Shown: positions 56,301-64,000 of the stretch, one piece after another
Layout of the letters: every line of letters begins with the position of its first letter
How positions within the stretch are numbered: position 1 is the first letter of the stretch
Source of the DNA: Erpetoichthys calabaricus
Lineage: Eukaryota; Chordata; Cladistia; Polypteriformes; Polypteridae
Direction: 5' to 3'
Assembly (NCBI RefSeq): GCF_900747795.2
Contig: NC_041394.2
Coordinates: 342,078,415 to 342,142,414, forward strand
Length of the DNA: 64,000 nt
The notes under the pieces: generated by a model
What the model was told of the DNA's origin: nothing
Database searches by the model: none
What the model saw: the letters and a program-made list of their open reading frames with translations, nothing else
Position numbers and translations under genes: made by a program

Positions 56301-56932
56301 GGTCACGGGGGTCTGCTGGAGCCAATCCCAGCCAACACAGGGCACAAGGCAGGAACCAATCCCGGGCAGGGTGCCAACCCACCGCAGCTTGCAACATTTA
56401 ACATTTTAATATATTTAATATTTATTCCCTTTTTGATATTTCACATATTTGACACAACTCGTCTTGTTTATTATGTGCTACTACCTCATAAAGTAACTCA
56501 TTGCATTTCTTACAAACACCCTGAATTAGGGCGCCTTGCACTAACTCAGACTTTTTCTTTTTGCTTCAGTTCACTTCATCCAAGGAGAATTAACGGCTCG
56601 TTTATACTTCAGAAATCGTACCCGCACGCATCATGGCTGCCACGTGTTCCCAGTGTTCATTTGACACGTCCCCTGAGCAGGTCCTCAGAAATGAACGCGA
56701 TGCGTGCGCGAGTTGCAGTACCAGCAAAAAGTTCGGGGGGCGCAGTGTGCTAAAAGTCGGAACGTGACGTCAGAGTCTCTGGTTACTATCTACATGTGAC
56801 AGAAAGCCTCTATGTCAGGGTGTCAAACTCCAGGCCTGGAGGGCCACAAGGGGCTGCAGGTTTTCATTCGAACTCTTTTCCTAATCAGTGACCAGTTTTC
56901 ACTGCTAATTAACTCCTTTTCCCTTCATTTTA

Positions 56933-56933
<1 letters not shown>

Positions 56934-57011
<78 letters not shown>
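56934..57011 (+). repeat. (GATA)n microsatellite
   Basis: About 19 units of gata followed by a short LINE 3' end phrase, within the MITE. Confidence 0.95.
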
Positions 57012-57283
57012 CTTTATTAATCCCAATGGGAAATTCATAATAGCCCTGTTTATAAGGATTCAGTGCTTTGAATTGATTCCTTTCTTCATTAAATGACAGC
57101 CAAACAGAAATGAGATGTGAAACGAGCCAAGAGATGACCGGCTAAACTGGGATTTCAAACTCCAACCAATCTCTTAATGAGAAGCCGATTCTTGCTGTTA
57201 ATTAAACCCGTTGTTTAATTCTCTAGCCTGCTGCTGCTCTCATTCTGCTACAGCAGACATTTCAAAAACTGTTGATTTTCTGT

Positions 57284-57480
57284 TTTTTTCCGGTTCGAAT
57301 CCCCGTCACTGCCAAAAGAGATCCTACTCTGCTGGGCCCTTGAGCAAGACCCTTAACCTGTAATTGCTCCAGGGGCGCTGTACAATGGCTGACCCTGCGC
57401 TCTGACCCCAAGGGGTATGCGAAAACTAACAAATTTCTAATACGAGAAATCGTATAAGACGAAATAAAAGAACAAAAAAA
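57284..57480 (+). mobile_element. Second tRNA-type SINE family, 5'-truncated
   Basis: Starts at the B box ggttcgaatcccc and continues gccaaaagagatcctactct and cttgagcaagacccttaacc, phrases of a common fish SINE. It interrupts the MITE between gattttctgttttttt and the resumption near 57530. Confidence 0.75.
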
Positions 57481-58616
57481 TGTTTGGAGACCTGAGAGAT
57501 CAACCTAATTGAGACCTTCACCTTTCTTTATTTTCAGATATTGTGTGATGGGCACACAATGTGGCAGCTTGTTTTTTTGTCTCATTATTGTTTGGCTACT
57601 AATTAAAGAAAAAGAGACAGAAGAACACATTAAGAAGTTAATTAAAACTAAGGCAAAAGAAAGAAAAGAGAAAATCAACAATTTCAGAAATGTCTGCTAT
57701 TGCACAATGAGAGCAGCAACAAGCCATGGAATTAATGAACAGGTTTAATTAACAACAAGAATCAGCGCCTAATGAAGCAACTGGTTGGAGTTTGAGGCCC
57801 TGACTTAGTTGGTCTGCTGTTGTGTTCTCACTCACTTCACATTTCATTTCTGTTTGGGTGCCATTTAAGGAAAGAAATGAAGCAATTCTGGGAAACGATG
57901 AAGAAATTCAGGGGAACAAATCTTAGAAAACAAGTCCATTAAAGTGAAAGGAAAAGTAGTTAATTAGCAGCAAAAACAGGTCACTAATGAAGAAGAGGGT
58001 TAGAATGAAAACCTGCAGCCCTACAGGACTGGAGTCTGACACCCGTGCTCTATGCGGATCCTACGAGATCAGTGTGCGCGCTTCGATGTTCGATGAATGG
58101 TTCGGTGTAGTGAAGCAAAATGCCGACATACAGATGCATTCGTGGTGCTTTTATATTCAAGCGTCGCATATTCCCGATCGTAATGACACGGCACATTTTA
58201 AAAGTCTCACATGCCATCTTTTGTGCCGTCTTCATAACAGCAACATAATGCACAGAGCTGTATTTAAGCCACAGAGAAAAAAAAATTAAGGACATGGTGA
58301 AAACGTGTATTTTGTGATTAAAGTGGAATTTTCAGCTTTAATCTCGGAATGTCCACTTTAACCTCGTAGTTTACTTTATCATTAATGCAGACCGTCGTAA
58401 ACGTCATCCAAGTTTTTAATCGCTACGGCAATCAGCAATAGATCACTACACTGAGCACATTAAATGTATGATATTCTAACTCTCTGCAAGTTTAGAATCC
58501 TCAGATTTATACCTGATATCACTTTCATGATGAAATGCATTAAAGTATGCATGTTACATTTTACAGATAAATCGTTAATTTCGTTTAAATAATGAATACT
58601 GTTAATAATTACACAC

Positions 58617-59180
58617 GAGGGTGACACAGTGGCGGAGCCAGGGCCGGATTTTCCTATAGGCTAACTAGGCTTCAGCCTAGGGCCTCAAGATCAAGAGGGG
58701 CCTACATTCAAATTGTTAGCAAAATTAAAATTACACTATTCTAAAAACAGTGAACACTAAAACACTGAACCGAAAATAACGAGAAATTCTAAGCATATGA
58801 CTAATAAACAAACATAAAAATGTATTGGTTAAGATCAACACGTATTACGTATTTTGTTATCTCTCATGTAATTTACAAACTTAAAAATGGAAGGTGAAAG
58901 GGCCTCATAAGTGGAATAGCCTAGGGCCTCTTTTCATATAAATCCGGCCCTGGGCGGAGCGGTAGCACTGCTGTCTCGCAGTCACGTCGCTGGTATTCCC
59001 TGCTTGGATTCCACATTGTGCTCCAGTTTCCTTCCAAAGATTTGGGGATTTGGTGCCGCTACAATGACTCCAGTGTAGGTGTGTGCTTGTATTCACCTTG
59101 CGATGAGCTGATGCCCCGTCCAGGGATTGTTTCTGCCACGTGCCCAATGCTAACTGGAATGGACACTTCCCTGGATTGAT
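58617..59180 (+). mobile_element. Old tRNA-derived SINE, split by a hAT MITE
   Basis: Diverged SINE: head gagggtgacacagtggcggagc, then gcggtagcactgctgtctcg after the MITE, then cttccaaagatttggggatt and a decayed tail with gattgatggattt. Confidence 0.7.
58639..58952 (+). mobile_element. hAT-type MITE (cagggccggattt ends)
   Basis: Ends cagggccggattttcctata and ..atataaatccggccctg; perfect 8 bp duplication ggcggagc (58631-58638 and 58953-58960). 314 bp, no coding. Confidence 0.95.
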
Positions 59181-59599
59181 GGATTTAATCATTAAACATC
59201 CTTGTCAGAGATATTGCGGTAAGCTGTCATCGGAATTTGATGGGTGTTTCAGGCAATTCACAACACAGCGAAGCCGAACCTGTTCTCAATGTGATGATAT
59301 CTCGTACTGCCACCCGCTGGAATCTTCCAGATTTACGTAAAGTACGTGCGCAAGCATTAACAGTAAAACGCTTGCGTAGCAGGAGCGTCCGCTGGAGCAT
59401 ACGTCACGCCGTGTCAAGTATAAACCCGACCTAAGAGTTTTGTTGAGTCTTTCTCACTTGTATTTTCCTTTGTACTGCTACTTGAGAGGTTTGAAGTTTT
59501 GATGCACAATACGGGATTCTGTTTACTGCAGATAAGCCCTGGTTCTTCTTTATCTAACTCCATTACGGCCTTGTTCTGCCTCTTTACTTTGTACGGCTC

Positions 59600-59945
59600 A
59601 CTTTTATGATATCCCTTGTAAGTTCTGTCTCTGGTCGATCTCGGTGTACTTGTCTGTGTCGATTAGGTCAAGGAGATCGTGAATTTCGTTGTCCTCTCCT
59701 GTTGCTGTCACTTTTACTCTTGGGTTGTTCTCTTTAGCTGTAGAAGGTAACTTGAGTTTTTTTCCTCGTTCTTGTTCGCACTTCCTTCAACATCAAACTG
59801 GTGTTCACTTGTGTTTTTTGTGGAGACATTTTTAGTCTTTCATTGGCACTTTCAGGTTGCTGTACTTCCATCCCTTCCATTTCTGTCTCGCACAGAACGT
59901 CTTTGTTTATCGTTTTCAAGGACGTTCCACTTCACGGGCGAAAGA
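59600..59945 (-). pseudogene. Coding-like remnant, unknown
   Basis: Frame 59919-59734 reads MKTINKDVLCETEMEGMEVQ and continues with NERLKMSPQKTQVNTSLML to TFYS. In another frame, about 59735-59620 reads NNPRVKVTATGEDNEIHDLL and DLIDTDKYTEIDQRQNLQG. Both look like real, hydrophilic protein, but I do not recognise it. Possibly one frame-shifted gene remnant. Confidence 0.35.
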
Positions 59946-60157
59946 TTTGGAAAATGAAAGCATCACGTGTGACATTTGCATTAATGTGGATTACAGATTC
60001 CTGTTCGCTGTTACTGGCCAGCGGATGTCCGCACATGGACGGCAAATGTCACAGAATAAAGACATTTTTTGGACAAACTTGATTTGAAAAGCTTTAAAGA
60101 TCTGTAAATTAAAATATTCAGAATTATCTTGATATTCACCAAATCACGTGGCAATGA

Positions 60158-60456
60158 AGGGCGGCACAGTGGTAGCGCTTCTGGTTCCCGGGTCCGCCCT
60201 GCGTGGAGCTTGCATGTTCTTCCCGTGTCTGCATGGGTTTCCTCCGGGTACTCTGGTTTCCTCCCACAGTCCAAAGACATGCAGGTTAGGTGCATTGGAG
60301 ATCCTAAATTGTCCCTAGTGTGTGCTTGGTCTGTGTGTGCGCCCTGCCCAGGGTTTGTTTCCTGCCTTGTGCCCTGTGTTGGCTGGGATTGGCTCCAGCA
60401 AACCCCATGACCCTGTAGTTCGGATATAGCGGGTTGGATAATGGATGGATGGATGG
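60158..60456 (+). mobile_element. tRNA-derived SINE
   Basis: Head gggcggcacagtggtagcgc, tail of ggat repeats; flanked by acgtggcaatga (60146-60157 and 60457-60468). Confidence 0.95.
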
Positions 60457-60576
60457 ACGTGGCAATGACAGCATAATGTTTGATTTGTTAAATATTAGTT
60501 TCAAGCTGCATTTTGTTTTAGTTAAAAGACTGAAATTGTAAGTCCATAAATTTAGCATGTGCACAGAGTAAGCTAG

Positions 60577-60880
60577 GCGGCACGGTGGCACAGTGGTAGC
60601 GCTGCTGCCTTTCAGTAAGGAGACCTGGGTTCGCTTCCCAAGTCCTCCCTGCGTGGAGTTTGCATGTTCTCCCCGTGTCTGCATGGGTTTCCTCCGGGTT
60701 AGGTGCATTGGCAATCCTAAATTGTGCTTGGTGTGTGTGCCCTGTGGTGGACTGACGCCCTGCCCGGGATTTGTTCCTGCCTTGCACCCTGCATTGGCTG
60801 GGATTGGCTCCAGCAGACCCCCGTGACCCTTTAGTTCGGATATAGCAGGTTGGATGATGGATGGATGGATGGATGGACTT
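60577..60880 (+). mobile_element. tRNA-derived SINE
   Basis: Head gcggcacggtggcacagtgg, B box gggttcgcttccc, tail of ggat repeats; flanked by agtaagctag (60567-60576 and 60881-60890). A block of the middle region is deleted relative to 55210-55573. Confidence 0.95.
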
Positions 60881-61929
60881 AGTAAGCTAGTCAAGGTATG
60901 ACACAGTGATCACATCATTCTTTACAAACCTGATGCTGAAATCTCTCAAAGCCCAATAACATGCCTCCATTTGTTGTTACCCCAGGGGGGATGAATCGCC
61001 CCTCTGTTATGTATCAAATTCAAGCACAGAGCAGAAATACATTGACCTGAACTGTGTAGAATAGTTTCTTAGCTGAAACCCCCCACCTGCGTCCTTCACC
61101 CAATACCAACAGGCTTTTTCAAAGAAGCTTCTGATGTTCTCATTGATGGTGGACTTGACATAGTGAACTCATCATTGGACATGGGGGTCTTCCATGACTG
61201 TCTGCTGTTGTTAAACCCCTGCTCAAAAAAAGTAATCTCGACTCCCCTGTCTTTGACAACTTTAGACCGAGGTGTAGCCTGCCATTCTTAAGTAAAATTC
61301 TAGAAAAGGCAGTCATCACGTAGCTAAATGATTACTTAATTCAACATTCTACTCTTGATAAGTTTCAGTCGGGTTTTAGAACAAATCCTAGTACAGAAAC
61401 TTCACTCACTAAAGTAGTAAATGATTTGTGGGTTAATGCGGACACAGGCAGTTTCTTATAAATCTCCATAGACTTAATTAGCAGGTAGAAAATTCTTTGT
61501 TAGTTGGGGTGATTGAACTTCAGAGACTCACAATATTGTATGTGGCGTATCACAAGGATCAATCCTGGGTCTGCTGCTCTTTTCAATTGTCATACTTCCA
61601 TTATGTCAGATGATCTCAAAGCACAAAGTGAGCTACCACAGCTATGCAGATGACACACGACTTTATTTATCAATGGCGCCTGATGACCCCGACTCTCTTG
61701 GCTCTCTGATCCAATGTCTTAGCAGTATTTCTGATTGGAGGAGTACAAACTTTCTCGAACTAAATAATAATAAAAAAAACAGAAATCTTAGTGATTGGCA
61801 AATATGGACATTGCAAGGGTATTAGAAATAAACTTGATCCTTTAGGTTTAAATGTCAAGTCAGAGGTAAAGAATTTAGGGGTAATCATTGACACTGATCT
61901 AAACTTAAAATCGCATGTTAACCCGATTA

Positions 61930-63475
61930 CTACAACAACAACAACATTTATATCTATAGCACATTTTCATACAAACAATGTACAGTAGCTCAAAGTGCTT
62001 TACATGATGAAGAAAAAGAAAAAAGACAAAATAAATAAGAATTAAAATAACAGTAATTAACATAAAATAAAAGTAAGGTCCATTGGCCAGGGAGGACAGA
62101 AAAAACAAAAAACTCCAGAAGGCTGGAGAAAAAATAAAATCTGTGGGGGTTCTGAGGCCACGAGACCACCCAGCCCCCTTTAGGAAATTCTACCTAACAT
62201 AAATGACCTCAATCAGTCCTCATTGTATTCAGGGTTCACATGGAAGAACTTGATGATGACAGTCATGCGTACTTCTGGTCTTCACTACATCAATGTAGGG
62301 ACATCATGGTGCTTTGATCAGGTGGTGGGGGCACAGATCGGCACCATAGAAAAACAGAAAGAGAACAGAAGAGAAAGTAGGGTTTAGTACGGATTTTGGA
62401 GCCACCATGAATAATAACGATAATTAATTGAATATACAGAGCATCAGGGTTACACTAAATTGAAGCTATGAGAACGCCCTGTTAAAGTATTTTAAAAACC
62501 CTACACTGGCTGCCGGTTAGCTTCAGAATTGATTTTAAGATACTCCTCTTAACCTATAAGGCACTAAATGGTCTAGCCCCTGCCTACTTGAGTGTCTTGC
62601 TCCATCGTCACAATCCCCCTCGTGTTCTTAGATCCACAGATCAGCTGCTCCTAACCGTTCCCAAGGCACATTTTAAAGCTCATGGTGAAAGGGCTTTTTC
62701 TGTCTGTGCACCCAGGCTCTGGAACTCCTTACCTTTAGTGGTTAGGCAAGCCGCTTCAGTCGCCACATTCAAATCAAACCTAAAAACTCACTTCTTCACA
62801 TTGGCTTTTAATTCTTAACCTGTCTCATTTCCACTTGCTTTTTGCTATTTCTCTGTTTTATTGGGTCCCCTGACCTGTTTTTTAGTGTCTCTGTTTTAAT
62901 TCTCTCTTAATGTTTGTTTTTAATATTTTGCTTTTAGTCTTGCTTGTTTTAACTGTACAGCGCTTCAGTCAGTTGTAATGCTGTGTTTTTAAGCGCTTAA
63001 CAAATAAAAATGGTATGGTATGGTATGGTAAGTAATGTGTTTTCAGCAGTTTTTAAAGTGGTGTATTAGCCTGGTGAATTTCTATCAGTAAGCTATTCCA
63101 GATTTTAGGTGCATAACAGCAGAAGGCCGCCTCACCACTTCTTTTACATTTAGCTCTCTGAATTCTAAGCAGACCCTCAGTTGAAGATCTAAGGTTACGA
63201 TTTGGAGTGTAAGGTGTAAGACACTCCGAAATATAAGATGGAGCGAGATTATTTAAGGCTTTGTAAACCATAAGCAGGATTTTAAAGTCAATTCTAAATG
63301 ACACAGGTAACCAGTGTGGTGACATCACAACTGGAGAGATGTGCTTGGATTTTCTTTTCCGAGTTAAGATTCTAGCAGCTCCATTCTGCACTCATTGCAA
63401 TCGATTGATGTCTTTTTTGGGTGGTCCTGAGAGGCGTGCGTTACAGTAATCTAGTTGACTGAAAACAAAAGTGTA
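61930..63475 (-). mobile_element. L2-like LINE 3' part, inverted inside another L2
   Basis: Minus strand: polymerase tail at 63391-63053 (LTRKRKSKHISPVVMSPHWL, YAPKIWNSLLIEIHQA), 3' UTR down to a (gtt)n tail at 61932-61945. Split by the LINE at 62497-63032. Confidence 0.88.
62497..63032 (+). mobile_element. L2-like LINE of another family, 3' end
   Basis: Frame 62588-62818 gives RVLRSTDQLLLTVPKAHFKA and FSVCAPRLWNSLPLVVRQA, an L2-type C-terminus distinct from its host. It ends in atggt repeats (63010-63031). The flanks aagta on both sides may be a short target duplication. Confidence 0.88.
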
Positions 63476-64000
63476 TTAGGACTGCATTTTTTCACTTGAT
63501 GAATATAGCAAAAGTTATACCTCTTATGACTTTACAAAGCGCTGAAAAATTAATTCACACGTTTGTTTTTAGTCGAGTAGATTACTGTAATGCACTCCTA
63601 ACAGGATTACCTAAGAAAGACATCAATCAGTTGCAATTGCTGCAGAATGCAGAAGCCAGCATCTTAACTAGAAAAAGAAAATCTGAGCACATCTCACCAG
63701 TTTTAGCATTGTTACATTGGTTGCCTGTGTCATTTAGAATTGACCTTAAAATACTACTACAGTAATGGTTAATAAAGCCTGAAATAATCTCGTTCCATCC
63801 TATATCTCAGAATACCTCTCACTTTACACTGCAAATCATAACCTTAGATCTTCAAATGAGTGTTTGCTTAGAATTCCAAGAGCTAAACTTACAAGAAGTG
63901 GCGACGTGGCCTTCTGCTGTTATGCACCTCAAATCTGGAATAGCTTACCGATAGAAATTCGCCAGGCTAACACTATAGAACATTTTTAAAAACTGCTAAA

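Larger units (their letters stand above)
54984..56389 (-). mobile_element. SINE split by a solo LTR
   Basis: The SINE tail at 54984-55023 and its continuation at 56301-56389 belong to one insertion, since the outer flanks share cttgcaacat. The break is at acacagggt / gggtcacggg. Confidence 0.88.
56816..58047 (+). mobile_element. MITE, caggtgtcaaactc family, nested
   Basis: Ends cagggtgtcaaactccaggc and ..ggagtctgacacccgtg, flanked by ctctatgt / ctctatgc (8 bp, one mismatch). Contains a (GATA)n block with a LINE-tail phrase (tactttattaatcccaatgg) at 56934-57045 and a SINE at 57284-57480. Confidence 0.85.
56594..59431 (+). mobile_element. Harbinger-like non-autonomous element, filled with later insertions
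   Basis: Left end cggctcgtttatacttc and right end ..aagtataaacccgacc are imperfect inverted copies sharing tttatactt, each beside TAA (56591-56593, 59432-59434), the 3 bp target typical of PIF/Harbinger. Its own sequence is 56594-56807, 58056-58616 and about 59190-59431. No transposase was found. Confidence 0.6.
61130..64000 (+). mobile_element. L2-like LINE, split, runs off the window
   Basis: + strand, same family as 29997-32660. 61200-61925 carries AVVKPLLKK-, KFQSGFRTN-, SQGSILG- and SYADDTRLYLS-like residues; the frame resumes at about 63476 with TAFFHLMNIAKV, then FVFSRVDYCNALLTGLPKKD and HISPVLALLHWLPVSFRIDL. Several breaks. The end is beyond 64000. Confidence 0.85.

Noticed and set aside
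60129-60894. Frames of up to 196 codons over the SINEs (also 51495-51831, 55124-55583)
   Set aside because: The same pseudo-peptides recur at every SINE copy, so they are readings of the SINE and not genes.

Overview
Eukaryotic, vertebrate-type DNA: long AT-rich non-coding stretches, split genes with GT/AG introns, C2H2 zinc-finger and PRY-SPRY exons, and very dense mobile elements. The tRNA-derived SINE that recurs here (tail ending in repeated ggat, with the phrase ccaatcccagccaacacagg on the reverse strand), together with fish-type Tc1, L2, RTE-like, R2-like, Tx1/L1 and Helitron elements, points to a ray-finned fish. I think of a polypterid (bichir or reedfish), but that is recognition from memory and not a database result.

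Host genes. The best gene is a C2H2 zinc-finger gene on the + strand: a likely non-coding first exon near 17735-17999, a coding exon at 19373-19919 (start codon 19400), an intron of about 16.6 kb, and a zinc-finger exon at 36478-37916. The two coding exons join in frame to give 652 residues with 13 C2H2 fingers. On the minus strand, 5892-6430 is a PRY-SPRY (B30.2) terminal exon of a TRIM/NLR-like immune gene whose other exons I cannot find. At 723-1526 lies an open reading frame made of an 11-12 residue repeat (33/36 bp minisatellite, 102 bp higher-order unit); whether it is a gene is open.

Mobile elements by region. 1.7-4.5 kb: an old Tc1 fossil and an RTE-like LINE tail. 8.5-13.7 kb: a complete Tc1 element with an intact 340-residue DD34E transposase (8548-10155) sitting in the end of a second Tc1 family, then a third Tc1 family fragment, an LTR fossil with a gag start, and Helitron pieces. 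14.9-22.2 kb: a Helitron derivative with a Rep HUH motif, a hAT-like MITE, and a Helitron-like element holding a CpG-rich exon-like segment. 23-34.6 kb (the zinc-finger intron): an RTE-like LINE split by an L2, a Helitron derivative, a second full-length Tc1 with one frameshift, and an R2-like LINE split by two L2 copies. 38.5-47.5 kb: a hAT MITE, an L1/Tx1 insertion with a clear target duplication, a Helitron split by an L2, and a decayed L1/Tx1. 49-61 kb: many SINEs, hAT-like MITEs, a pogo/Tigger-like MITE that carries LTR sequence, a solo LTR between two halves of a SINE, and a Harbinger-like element with four later insertions. 61.1-64 kb: an L2 containing an inverted L2 that contains another L2-like LINE; it runs off the window.

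I saw no tRNA, rRNA or CRISPR. Most of the sequence is a layered record of insertions, many with readable target-site duplications, so relative ages can be ordered. Coordinates of old, decayed elements are approximate.
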